Shown one piece after another: positions 9,877-20,546 of a DNA stretch of 64,000 bases (positions are counted from its first letter, which is position 1; every line of letters starts with the position of its first letter). The stretch comes from Stenocarpella maydis (lineage: Eukaryota; Ascomycota; Sordariomycetes; Diaporthales; Diaporthaceae): contig NQMI01000047.1 in NCBI GenBank assembly GCA_002270565.1, positions 200,044 to 264,043 of the forward strand, given 5' to 3'. Made by a program: the position numbers and the translations under genes. The notes below the pieces were generated by a model, which saw only the letters and a program-made list of their open reading frames with translations, had not been told where the DNA came from and made no database searches.

Positions 9877-11315
9877 ACCAAAGTTGATGATGCAGAGCAG
9901 AAAGACAGTGAGCAAGCAGGTGAAGGAAGGCGCCCTTTTAAACGAAAACTGAGGCTCAGTGCAAAGCATGCGCGACTGGTCACAAAGTTCCTCATTCACG
10001 AGCCCAGCCTCGTTTCCATCCAAACTAGAGTACGGATACCGAGCGAGCGGCAGACACGAGATGCGATTCGAAGCCGCCTTGGCCTCCACCGGGCGGCCGA
10101 CGGTCGTGGCCCGAAACAGACGTGGTCTCGGGTCGCCAAGCCCCGTGACAAGCCAATTGGGATGATTTCACGATTTGTTTGAACGTTTGGACGACTTTGA
10201 CGTTCCTGGGAATTTCCGGGGCTGCATCCAGCCGCTCAGCGAGACACTGGCCGGCCGTCGAGGCGTCGCAGACTTCAGCACAGTCTGGGACAGAAAATGG
10301 GCACGATTTTGTGAAATTTGTTTTGGCGATGACGGCCGTCGGGATTTGCGGCCGCATACGACATTGAGGCTTAAATCAAGCTTGGCCCGCCTCCCGAAAT
10401 CTTAGCGATGTTTTGGGCCTTGACTCGGTAGGTGCCGGATTCACGCAGGGGGCCTCGGGCGTCTGAAACTCCTTGGTTTTAAGTGGTTCTGATTGTACCG
10501 GCTGAACCAATTACTATGGGCGTTTACGACTGCCTGTATGAAAGGACCGCCTGCAGCTCCTATTGCCTTCGTAAATATATATATATATAACTATATATAT
10601 ATATTTCGGCTTAAGAACAAAATCGAGGTCAACTTTGGCTGGGTCACGTACACGTATACGATAGGGTTGTTGAGTTGTGTTGGTTTATTGGCTGCTATGG
10701 AGGACGTGTTGGTGTTGCGGGCGCAGCCAGCGCAACACCTGGGCCACTATATACTGGTCTATGACTGACTCTGCTGGTGCTGAGTAAGCACGCTTGTGCA
10801 GTTGCACACTGCTATTGCCACAGTAAACATCTTTTTGCTCGTCAATTCTGTGGAACGGTTATTTATCCTAAGCACACTGAATTCATAGAAGTAAACTCGC
10901 CTTAAGGTCTAAGTTTCTAGAAAAGAATAAAACAAATGAAAGAAGCTTTTATAAGCATAGGATACGCTTGGTTTTAGGGTTAGGGGCGGCATTCTATTCA
11001 ATACACCCCCTAGCTGCAGGCTTATTTGAAGCGTATAGCTGCCCCGGTTTTACTAGTAGCCGGGTAGCCTGTGCGTTTGCACCTGCAAGAAAGTCCCAGT
11101 CCTCCTATTGGCTACCCTTCCTGCATTTCTATCTCATAATATACCTTACAAACCCACCTTTAAGCTTCTGTATCTCCATGATGCGTCTAAAAATAATTAG
11201 TTGGAGCTTAGATTCAGACTTTTTTTTATAATTCTAACCCCAAAATATACTACCTTTTTCGTTTTGGAATACTTTTTCTAAGCTTATTAAGATGCCCTGA
11301 TTGAAACCTGCCTAG
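9877..11315. other. Intergenic to repeat transition, no gene recognised
   Basis: GC-balanced DNA to about 10,900, then AT-rich DNA that begins the retroelement block. It contains an AT microsatellite at about 10574-10605 and a short telomere-like GGGTTAGGGG at 10977-10986. The open frames (for example 10025-10357, 10493-10768 and 10968-11231) show no recognisable domain. Confidence 0.4.
10574..10605. repeat. (AT)n microsatellite
   Basis: Alternating A and T interrupted once by AACT; can fold on itself. Confidence 0.7.
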
Positions 11316-11492
11316 TGTTATGAGCCAACACAAATGGCACCCCAGGGACCCATTTGAGAGTCTAGGCATCCAAGAACGATCACCACAGCACGACCCCGCA
11401 GGACCCCAACTAATAAGTCAGTGCTACTTATCAAACCCTAAGGGTTAGGGTCACGGACCCACCTTATAGGTTTGAATCGATAAGCTCAACAT
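11316..11492 (+). repeat. Partial LTR, variant of LTR family 2
   Basis: Starts TGTTATGAGCCAACAC and matches, with substitutions, the first 170 bases of the LTR at 24795-25262 (CACCCCAGG, CCCCGCAGGACCC, CCTAAGGGTTAGGGT). It stops where an opposite-orientation LTR begins at 11493, so it is a nested or recombined fragment. Confidence 0.55.
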
Positions 11493-11954
11493 TGTAATGA
11501 TCACAGGGTTTCTGAGCACGTTAAACCTTGAAAGATTAAGGGTTTATATTTGAAATATGTTATTAGGCAGTTGTTGAGCAATATTATTAACTAATAATGA
11601 TTACTAGCTATAAGGCTATCCAATACTAGGACTGAATATTGAGATTAATAACTAAAGAGTTTATTCTATAAAAACTATCTACTATGATGATGATTATATC
11701 CATATATATATTCTAACTCTTTAGTGGCTCGCAGGCTTACATACTGAGCCATCGAGCCATTGCATAAGGCTTGATACTTTATCCTTTAAGCGGGCTTATA
11801 TGGCTTGCAATCAAGTATTGCGAGCTAGACCCTAACCCTAATAAGGTAGCGTTACTAATTGGATTAGGTGAGACAACCTTTTTAAGAGCTGTTTCCCATC
11901 CTGCAGGGTTATCTTCTGCAGTAGTTAGCCGCTAATGCGTGTTGGCTTATAATA
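11493..11954 (-). repeat. LTR family 2, copy 1
   Basis: About 462 bases, TGTAATGATCACAGGG.. to ..GCTTATAATA, the reverse of the copy at 17479-17942 with many C-to-T changes. The family repeats a CTCTTTAGTGGCTCG block and a CCCTAACCCTAA block. Followed by leader-like sequence and a gag-like frame on the right, so in this orientation it could be a 5' LTR; TG..CA ends do not themselves give direction. Confidence 0.75.
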
Positions 11955-12039
11955 CTATCTCTCTTCTTACTCCTTTTGTCCTTAAAAGTGCTTTATAAGT
12001 TATTTTTATTTATTAGTGCCTTTATTTATGCCTTTTTAA

Positions 12040-12710
12040 TCTGTTATATTATCTAGAGTTAAAGATTCCCGGGTTTCTAAATTATCTTGTTATTTTAGGA
12101 AGGTTAAGTAATGTAATTCCTTATTATTTACCATTCTATAGAATGCTATTACTATGTGACCTTATTCTTCTTGTAAGGTATAGGGTATTAAGAGCTATAA
12201 GGTCTTGGAGAAGGCTTCCAGTTATTATACTGAGTGCGTTTAGTAGTAGTGATTGAAGTGTGATGTCCTGGAACTGAATAACTCTAAGGACCTTTTATAT
12301 ATCTTGGCTTAGTACTAGAAACTAAAGGATAAGATTGAAGAGTTGGAGGAGAAGCTCCTTTATTTGTATAAGCAGAAGTGTATGTGGCGTGAGAGAATGT
12401 CTCGGGCTATCTATTAGGGTTTATTAAATTTGGATGAGTTGGATCGTATAGAAAAGGAGGAAGCTAATGTTAAGTACAGGCGGATTACTAAGTAGTTTGC
12501 TAAGGTGGTTTACTGAAGTTCTATTAAAGAGGCTGGTGGGATAGTAGCGCAGGAGGTGTAGCTGCATTCTGAGGGTAAAGTAGGAGTTTTTGATTGGAGT
12601 TCCTTAATGGATGATGGTACTAGTTGGTCTGAATTTGTAGGTACTGGTAATAAGGGTAGTGAAGGAAATGCGCCTATAGGTGGCTTATCTTAGTGCCTAA
12701 TTCTTATTAT
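12040..12710 (+). pseudogene. Gag-like ORF remnant with coiled-coil, LTR family 2 element
   Basis: A frame broken by TAG codons reads, between stops, KVLEKASSYYTECV, then LEEKLLYLYKQKCMWRERMSRA, LLNLDELDRIEKEEANVKYRR and VGVFDWSSLMDDGTSW. The heptad-like charged stretch suggests a coiled-coil. The same block occurs at 43618-44462 (+) and 23341-23790 (-), and a related block at 24360-24720 (-) and 19717-20050 (-). Being downstream of LTR family 2 in three places it is probably ORF1 of that element. Not a recognised Pfam family to me; role as nucleocapsid/gag is inferred from position. Confidence 0.5.
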
Positions 12711-13059
12711 TAGGAATAGAACTTATTTAATTATTATCTAATTAGTTCTAGTTCCTAGCCGTTTTTTAGTCTACTAGTTATATTATATTATTCTGATCTT
12801 GTTTTCCTGTAATTAGTATTTGCTGGGGTGTAGAGTATGGATACTAGTATTCGTTTAAATGGGTTTTAGGTGTAATTAGTATTCAGGTTATTGGTAGGAT
12901 AGGGTAACTGTATTGGTATGCTTTTCTAAGGGGTTAATTGGTTGCTAGCTTCTAGTTATTCCTATTATAACTAGTTTCTTATTAATTATTTCCCTTATTT
13001 TAGTTATAAAGGCTAGGGTTTATTATATGGGTTTATTATAATATTGGTTTATTATAGTT

Positions 13060-14050
13060 TATTATATATACAGTTTTTAAGCTACATTCCTGGTTTTTGG
13101 GACTGTTTTATGGTAGTCTGCATATGGTACTTTTTGAGTTCATTATAATAGTGGGTTAGGTTTTGGGCTGGTTCCTATATATTTTTGCTGGAGTTATAGC
13201 CTTTCTACTTAATAAGGTATTCTATTGTCCCTTAGTGCTGCCTTAAGTCTATAATATCCTTTACTTTATATTCCTTATTATATTTATTAAGTATTTTAAT
13301 CTGTGTTTTAAGTTCTGCATTCTTAGGTACTGGTTTTAAGAGTAAGATGTAAAAGATTGGGTATTATTTTATTCTCTTGGGTAGTAAGAGTTTATAGTTG
13401 GTATCTAAAAGTTTTCTTAAAATTTTAAAGGGGCTGATTTTTTTATAATTAAGCTTTTTATTAGGTTGCTTGGTTTTAATGTTTTGGTAAAGGAGGTAGA
13501 CCTTATCTCTCTTCTTAAGAATTGGTCCCTTAATTCTTTTCTGATTTATATATTTTAATATTTATTCTTATATAAAAGAAAGTTCTGCTTGGATATCCTT
13601 CTGGATTTATTTAATTTATATTGCTTTCTGTTCCGCTAATTTCGCTAGGGTGTTATCTGGTAGTAATTTGTAGTATGCCTGAGGTTTATATCTATAGAGT
13701 GTAAAGAAAGGTGATTGCTTAGTTATGCTAGTAGTTATGCTGTTATAGGCAAATTATACTAAAAGTAGCAGTTTAACCTAATTATCCTATAATTGATTGA
13801 TGTAGTATTAGAGGTATTGTTTTATAATTTAGTTAATTTATTCTCTTTATTTATTTATTTATAAATATATCATTATTAAGAGCTTATGCTTTACTCTGAG
13901 TTGCTTTATTAGTGACTTCTAAAAGTTGGATATAAAGAGCTTATCTTTATTTAAGATAATTTTATATAGTATTCCATGGTTGCTTATAATGATTTACAAG
14001 AATATATATGCGAGTTTTTCTGTAGTGCTGGCTTTCTTATATGGTATGAA
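13060..14050 (-). pseudogene. Ty3/gypsy chromovirus integrase plus chromodomain remnant
   Basis: Read on the minus strand between stops, the text is that of chromoviral pol C-termini: KQLRVKHKL, EQINQIIKQYL, DNWVKLLLLVQFAYNS, TKQSPFFTLYRYKPQAYY, then KKRDKVYLLYQNIKTKQPNKKL, and finally a chromodomain-like end (GTIEYLIK-KGYNSSKNI-EPAQNL). The equivalent intact motifs are the second half of the integrase core, the GPY/F module and a chromodomain that targets integration to heterochromatin. More than fifteen stop codons, mostly from CAG/CAA and TGG, agree with RIP. Its 5' part (RT, RNase H) is cut off at 14050 by a copia-type LTR. Confidence 0.75.
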
Positions 14051-14054
14051 GTTC

Positions 14055-14650
14055 TGATGAATTGTGCTATAAAATAGCATTCAGTTCAGCGTGTGTGTGT
14101 TTCGGCAGGGTCGCAGTATGGTGCTCTGAGGCGAATTCGGACGATTGACAATGGTCTGGACAACTTTGTATTGAATTAAGTTGAGCTTCTATAAGCCCTC
14201 CTTATATACCCTCCGACGTCGTCTCACCCGCGGGCACGCTGCGGTAGGCTCTGGTGCAAATTTGCAAATGCCGGAGAATTCGCCCTTCCAACACACCATC
14301 TTTGGTTCCAAGCCACCAGCCAACCATAGCCCTGGTAATGCCCAAATTAAGTACATACAAACTTCAGAAATCAAGCTATCTAATGCACTAAGTTATATAC
14401 TTTTTGGGTAAGAAATAAGGGTAATGCAGAGGTCTGAATTAAGGTGCAAATGCAGGCCAAAATAATCGACTCACGGCCACCAAACTCATCTTGCGTCGCG
14501 CACGCACTAGGCGTACTCAGCGAAAATCGCCTGACTCGCAAGAAGTCTAGGGTAACTCCTTACTAGAAGTCTAGGGTAACTCCTTACAAGAAGTCTAGGG
14601 TAACTCCTTGCAGGAAGTGCCAACGCCCTGCTGAGCGGTTCCGTTTAACA
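14055..14650 (-). repeat. LTR family 1 (copia-type), copy A
   Basis: About 596 bases. On the minus strand it runs TGTTAAACGGAACCGC.. to ..ATTCATCA and contains a TATATAAGGAGGGC promoter-like box and three copies of a tandem motif AAGGAGTTACCCTAGACTT. Little RIP-type decay compared with its AT-rich surroundings. Its right flank (14651-14790) is a gag fragment that also adjoins copy D, so the junction is duplicated. Confidence 0.85.
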
Positions 14651-14790
14651 ATTTAGAAGTTTATCCTTTCTTTTCCAAGCATTATTTATAGAGTCTATTA
14701 TTAATCTGGATAGCTATTTCCATATAGTATAGAAAATCATTAGGTTAGTCCATAACTTTACTGAGTTCATCCTTTACCTCATCCTTTAAT
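14651..14790 (-). pseudogene. Gag fragment between two LTRs
   Basis: About 140 bases matching the reverse complement of 18683-18822, the 3' end of the gag remnant, including the exact junction to the LTR (CTTCTAAAT-TGTTAAAC). It is bounded on the right by the single N at 14791, so the true internal length here is uncertain. Confidence 0.7.
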
Positions 14791-14795
14791 NTTTC

Positions 14796-15366
14796 TGATG
14801 AATATGTGCTATAAAATAGCATTCAGTTCAGCGTGTGTTTCGGCAGGGTCGCAGTGTGGTGCTCTGAGGCGAATTGGGACGATTGACAATGGTCTGGACA
14901 ACTTTGTATTGAATTAAGTTGGGCTTCTGTAAGCCCTCCTTATATACCCTCCGACCCTGTCTCACCCCTGGGCACGCTGCGGTAGGCTCTGGTGCAAATT
15001 TGCAAATGCCGGAGAATTCGCCCTTCCAACACACCATCTTTGGTTCCAAGCCACCAGCCAACCATAGCCCTGGTAATGCCCAAATTAAGTACATACAAAC
15101 TTCAGAAATCAAGCTATCTAATGCACTAAGTTATATACTTTTTGGGTAAGAAATAAGGGTAATGCAGAGGTCTGAATTAAGGTGCAAATGCAGGCCAAAA
15201 TAATCGACTCACGGCCACCAAACTCATCTTGCGTCACGCACGCACTGGGCGTACTTAGCGAAAATCGCCTGACTCGCAAGTCTAGGGTAACTCCTTGCTA
15301 AAAAGTCTAGGGTAACTCCTTGCAAGAAGTCTAGGGTAACTCCTTGCTGAGCGGTTCTGTTTAACA
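14796..15366 (-). repeat. LTR family 1, copy B
   Basis: About 571 bases, nearly identical to copies A and D. Begins five bases after the N at 14791 and ends ..CTGTTTAACA. Carries three 21-25-base tandem units. With copy A it forms an LTR-gag fragment-LTR arrangement that is only 140 bases wide internally. Confidence 0.85.
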
Positions 15367-16822
15367 ATAGATAATGGGGAAAATATATAAGGGTATACTA
15401 GATATAAAATAAAATTAAAAGAGGAGATATAAAACACTTACAAATCTAAACCTAGCAATGAAAAGATATATAAAAAGGTAAGCTTAGGACCTCTAGGATA
15501 TATAATGAGATATAATTAAAAGGGCTAAATATATAAAGGGAATAGCCTAGAATAGTAAAAATAGGCTATAAATATATAATAGAATTATGGAACTAGTATA
15601 AAGATATAGCTAGGATAATACTATAATAAAGCTAAAACTCTAGGGATGTATAATAAATAAAGCTAAAATAAGGCTGGAATAAGTTTAAAATAGGATAAGA
15701 ATGAGGATAAAATATCTAAATATATAATAAATAGACCTAAGATAGCTCTTTAAGTATATAATTAAACGCTAAATAAAGCCTTAAATAGGAGCTAAATAAA
15801 TAAAGGATAGAAGCCTAAAAAGTAAAAGAGATATATAAAGATTGCTTAAATAAATATAAGATAATATAGTAAGGTAATAAAGATAATAAGCTTAATTTAC
15901 TAACTATACAAAAAAATAACTCTTTAGGCTAATATTAGATTATCATAAGTATAAGAAAGTAAAATTTATTATATAAAAACTAGCCTACTTATTAACTGAG
16001 TCACATATTGCAATACGAGTGGTAGTTAATGATTCTGTTATTTAATGGTTACTAAGAGTAGGTAGGTATATAGGTGTTGCTAGCTGTAGGCTTAAATAGG
16101 CAGAAGCCAGGGGCTTAGTCAGCCCCTTACCACTGTCACTACTGGCCATTCACTTACTATGGTGATTACTACTGGGAACCAGCCGTATTCACCTATAGTT
16201 GTGACTGTTGCCCACTGTGGCTGTTGCCTACTATTCCCACACTACTTTTTAAATATTAAAATCTATTTTTTATTTTTATATAAAAACTTACTTTAAAATA
16301 TAAGAATTATAAAAAGAGCTAATAATAAGGCTTAAGCTATTATAATAAGAAGAATTATTATTATATTTATATTTATTATTATCTAAATTATTGGAATTAA
16401 TCTCTTATTTTTAAAAAGTATTCTTTAGATAAACTTAGCTAGTATAATAGTAGTATTAAAGGTTATATAAAATTTAAATATAATGAGTATAAATATTACT
16501 TTAATAATTAATAAGGTAGTAAAATTTCTTATTATACCTAATGCGTATTAGTATACTTATTTAAAAAACATAATAGCTATAAGAGGTAATAAGGATTATA
16601 TAAAAGTAACCCTCTTAATAAAGAATCTTAATAAATAACCTTGTAAGGGTTTTATTAGGAGAAAGCTAAACCTTAATATTATAAAAAGGCATTTATATAA
16701 TATACTTCTCTTTATTTTAAATATTATATAAGAACTAGATTTATTATATAAAGGTTAAAAAGTCTAAAGGAAACTTATATTGATAAAAAGAATAATTATA
16801 AGCTATTATATATTACTATTTC
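15367..16822. other. AT-rich, RIP-like repeat filler
   Basis: Mostly A+T with very many TA steps and no open frame. At about 15997-16250 composition is higher in GC and there is an inverted match to 20820-21062 (GTCACATATTGCAATA and flanks). No gene or identifiable domain. Confidence 0.6.
15997..16250. repeat. Inverted partner of 20820-21062
   Basis: GAGTCACATATTGCAATAC followed by GAGTGGTAGTTA matches, inverted, TAACTACCACCAC and TATTGCAATATGTGACCC near 21030-21055. Could be ends of a degraded DNA element or LTR. The inner parts align poorly. Confidence 0.4.
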
Positions 16823-17369
16823 TGATGAATATGTGCTATAAAATAGCATTCAGTTCAGCGTGTGTTTCGGCAGGGTCGCAGTGTGGTGCCCTGAGGCGAA
16901 TTCGGACAATTGACAGTGGTCTGGACAACTTTGTATTGAATTAAGTTGGGCTTCTGTAAGCCCTCCTTATATACCCTCCGACGTCGTCTCACCCCTGGGC
17001 ACGCTGCGGTAGGCTCTGGTGCAAATTTGCAAATGCCGGAAAATTCGCCCTTCCAACACACCATCTTTGGTTCCAAGCAACTAGCCAACCATAGCCCTAG
17101 CAATGCCCAAATTAAGTACATATAAACTTCAGAAATCAAGCTATCCAATGCACTAAGTTATATACTTTTTGGGTAAGAAATAAGGGTAATGCAGAGGTCT
17201 AAATTAAGGTGCAAATGCAGGCCAAAATAATCGACTCACGGCCACCAAACTCATCTTGCGTCACGCACGCACTGGGCGTACTTAGCGAAAATCGCCTGAC
17301 TCGCAAGTCTAGGGTAACTCCTTGCTAAAAAGTCTAGGGTAATTCCTTGCTGAGCGGTTCCGTTTAACA
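16823..17369 (-). repeat. LTR family 1, copy C
   Basis: About 547 bases, same ends as copies A and B, with two tandem units instead of three. The minus-strand 97-codon frame seen in other copies is open here too. Confidence 0.85.
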
Positions 17370-17478
17370 GGTACCAATGACTCACAACGGTCTCTTCAGG
17401 AAGTGACGACTTGGTACAAAAGGGGAGACCTGGCAAATCAATGTCTGAGCTGTATAATATCGTCGCCCCGGCTTCCGG
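17370..17478. other. Short non-RIP single-copy-like segment between two LTRs
   Basis: 109 bases of balanced composition between LTR copy C and an LTR family 2 copy. It may be a relic of the original host sequence. No gene. Confidence 0.3.
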
Positions 17479-17942
17479 TGTTATGAACCCACACACATTG
17501 GCGGCTGACTACTGCAGAAGACAACCCCGCAGGTTGGGGAATGGACCCCTAAAAGAGTGCCTCGCCTGATCCAATCAGTGACGCACCCTTATTAGGGTTA
17601 GGGTCTGGCTCGCAACGCTTGATTGCGAGCCATATGAGCCGGCTCGTAGGATGAGGTGTTGAGCCTTGCGTATGGGCTCGATGGCTCGATGTGCGAGCTA
17701 ACGAGCCACTGAAGAGTCAGAGCATATATACAAACATGGTCATTACTATAGTAGATAGTTTTCATAGAATAGACTCTTTAGTTATTAATCTAAGTATTCA
17801 ACCCCAGCATTAGATAGCCTTATAGCTAGTGATTATTATCAGTTAACGATATTACTCAACTAACGCCTAACAATATATTCCAAATATAAACTCTTAATCT
17901 TTTAGGATTATGTCTTTAGAAACCCCCCCTTTGATTATTACA
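17479..17942 (+). repeat. LTR family 2, copy 2 (best preserved)
   Basis: 464 bases, TGTTATGAACCCAC.. to ..GATTATTACA. The least decayed copy of this family. It contains TTAGGGTTAGGGTC, a two-unit telomere-like motif. Followed on the right by a gag remnant. Confidence 0.8.
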
Positions 17943-18044
17943 TTTTAATGACTCTTGTTTATATGTTGCTATGCGGACTTTAAGTAATATTATATGCGAA
18001 AACTCTTTATAATATCGGACTCTAGAATAACCACCCCTATTTGC

Positions 18045-18822
18045 AACCTCCTCCATGAGCTGGACAAACTTGCCAATAATAAGGCTACAGATACCTGTGT
18101 CCAGGAGCTAGCTAATAAGGTTGGGTAGTTACGCCTCCTTATAAAAGGATAAGCTTAGCGTAATGCGGAAGTTAAATAATTTTAATAGGAGATTATTACT
18201 CTCTAAGCTGGAGCCAATATCATTAATACCCTAATCTAGATAAAGGAATATATTAAGCTTAATACCCCGGCCCCCTATAATGGAACCGCTGGATAACTTT
18301 AGGCACACCTAATGCAGGTTAGGGCCTACTAATGCTTCTATGGGCTAGATGTGCAGCCTAGTGGAAAAAGGGTTATGCATGCATCCTCTTTCCTTAAAGG
18401 ACAAGCCTTGGCTTGGTTTGAACCCTACCTAACTGACTTTATTAATATGGAATCATTTAAAGCCTGCAAGCTTGAAATGCAGCGGATTTTCAGTAGCTAT
18501 AAAGGCTATAAGGACGCCCTTAGGTCCCTATTTTAGGACCCAAATGAAGAATGGCAGGCAGAAAGGGACCTAATAAATTGCAAATAGCGTGGTTTAATGA
18601 TCAACTATGTGGCAGAATTCAGGCAAATCTATATTAAAATTAACTATACCGATAATATAAAGAAATTCATATTCTACCACAGATTAAAGGATGAGGTAAA
18701 GGATGAACTCAGTAAAGTTATGGACTAACCTAATGATTTTCTATACTATATGGAAATAGCTATCCAGATTAATAATAGACTCTATAAATAATGCTTGGAA
18801 AAGAAAGGATAAACTTCTAAAT
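18045..18822 (+). pseudogene. Ty3/gypsy gag remnant (Retrotrans_gag type)
   Basis: In one frame with stops the translation contains the gag signature FLKGQALAWFEPYL, then FKACKLEMQRIFSS, AERDLINCK, MINYVAEFRQIYIKI, KFIFYHRLKDEVKDEL and FLYYMEIAIQINNRLY. These correspond to the capsid-like core of Ty3/gypsy Gag. The 61-codon piece 18351-18536 is the longest uninterrupted part. The N-terminal region (about 18045-18240) shows a helical leader (LHELDKLANNKATD). The reading stops where LTR family 1 copy D begins at 18823. Confidence 0.7.
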
Positions 18823-19414
18823 TGTTAAACGGAACCGCTCAGCAGGGCGTTGGTACTCCGTGCAAGGAGTTACCCTAGACTTCGTTGTAAGGAGTTACCC
18901 TAGACTTCCTAGCAAGGAGTTACCCTAGACTTGCGAGTCAGGCGATTTTCGCTAAGTACGCCCAGTGCGTGCGCGACGCAAGATGAGTTTGGTGGCCGTG
19001 AGTCGATTATTTTGGCCTGCATTTGCACCTTAATTCAGACCTCTGCATTACCCTTATTTCTTACCCAAAAAGTATATAACTTAGTGCATTAGATAGCTTG
19101 ATTTCTGAAGTTTGTATGTACTTAATTTGGGCATTACCAGGGCTATGGTTGGCTGGTGGCTTGGAACCAAAGATGGTGTGTTGGAAGGGCGAATTCTCCG
19201 GCATTTGCAAATTTGCACCAGAGCCTACCGCAGCGTGCCCAGGGGTGAGACAGGGTCGGAGGGTATATAAGGAGGGCTTACAGAAGCCCAACTTAATTCA
19301 ATACAAAGTTGTCCAGACCATTGTCAATTGTCCGAATTCGCCTCAGAGCACTACACTGCGACCCTGCCGAAACACACGCTGAACTGAATGCTATTCTATA
19401 GCACATATTCATCA
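18823..19414 (+). repeat. LTR family 1, copy D
   Basis: 592 bases in plus orientation, TGTTAAACGGAACCGC.. to ..TATTCATCA. TATATAA at 19264-19270, three tandem units at about 18850-18935. Inserted in, or fused to, the gag remnant on its left. Confidence 0.85.
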
Positions 19415-19700
19415 GAAAACTATTTACTTATAGTGATAACTATATCTATATATATGCTCCGACTCTTTAGTGGCTTGCCGGCTTGCATGTTGAGCCATTA
19501 AGCCTATATATAGGGCTTAATACTTTATCCTTTAAGCTGGCTTGTATGGCTTGCAATCGAGTGTTGCGAGCTAGACCCTAACCCTGATAAGGGTGTATTA
19601 CTGATTGGATTAGGCGAGGCGCTCTTTTCGGGGTCCATTCCCCAACCTGCGGGGTTGTCTTCTGCAGTAGTCAGCCGCTAATGTGCGTGGGTTTATAACA
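19415..19700 (-). repeat. Partial LTR family 2
   Basis: The right-hand 286 bases of the LTR in the same orientation as copy 1, ending ..GTGGGTTTATAACA. Its left part is replaced by LTR family 1 copy D. Confidence 0.65.
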
Positions 19701-19716
19701 CTAGGCCTCCTCTTTT

Positions 19717-20050
19717 ATACCCTTTAGCTCCTCCTTTAGCTAATGATGTATTAGGGTAACCTTATTTAGCTAATTAGGAGTAAGACCTTAAATATTATAA
19801 TTAGATAAATTGAGGCGAATATAGATCTAATAACGGGTAAACTCTAAATTTGCAACTTTATAATCCTTAGCCAGGTTATATTCTTTATAATATGAATAAA
19901 GCATAAAAATAATGCTACCCTTTAAGGTAATAGTAAAAAGAAGAGCAGCCTTATACTTAGCAATAGAGAAAGACTTTATAAGATAAAACTTAATAACCCT
20001 ACCCAATATAATAAATTAGGAAGGCATAAATAAGAATATAAATAAACCTA
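19717..20050 (-). pseudogene. Gag-like ORF remnant (Cys-containing plus coiled-coil type)
   Basis: Decayed relative of the block at 24360-24720 (same order of ATTAGGAAGGCATAAAT, GCAGCCTTATACT and CTCCTCCTTTAGCTAATGATG). Reads on the minus strand only in short pieces. Confidence 0.45.
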
Positions 20051-20102
20051 GAATTACTTATGGGAATACTTTTAAGAATAAAAGAAGTAAGAAGGGAGAT
20101 AG

Positions 20103-20546
20103 TATTATAAACTATTAAGCATTAGTAGCTAACTACTATAGAAGATAACCCTATAAGCTGGGAGCTAGCTCCCAAAAAGGTTGTTCCGCCTAATCCAATT
20201 AATAATGCTACCTTATTAGGGTTAAAGTTAAGGACCCACGAGAATTAATGGGATCTATATTAACTCCATTAATTAACAACTAGTTAATAGCATCACCATT
20301 AATTCTATCAAGCCACTAAAGAGTCGGAATATATATATAAATATAATTATTACTATAGTAGATAGCTTTTATAAGATAGACTCTTTAGTTCTTAATCTAA
20401 GTATTCAATCCCAGTATTAGATAGCCTTATAGCTAGTGATCATTATTAGTTAATAATATTGCTTAATAACCGCCTAATAACGTATTCCAAACATAAAACC
20501 TTGATCTTTTAGGTTTAATATACTCAGAAACCCTCTAATCATTATA
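20103..20546 (+). repeat. LTR family 2, copy 3 (RIP-decayed)
   Basis: About 444 bases, TATTATAAAC.. to ..CTAATCATTATA. Order of blocks as in copy 2 but with many C-to-T and G-to-A changes. Confidence 0.65.

Noticed and set aside
11280..12000. Telomere or subtelomere at this position
   Set aside because: Only one or two TTAGGG units occur, always at the same place in an LTR, and no tandem array is present.
14525..14620. CRISPR-like array from the regularly spaced AAGTCTAGGGTAACTCC repeats
   Set aside because: Eukaryotic sequence, spacers of only a few bases, and the repeat is part of every LTR family 1 copy.
14828..15112. 94-97 codon frame MISEVCMYLIWALPGLW.. repeated in many places, as a gene family
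   Set aside because: It lies wholly inside LTR family 1, overlaps its TATA box and occurs wherever the LTR does. No evidence of a product.
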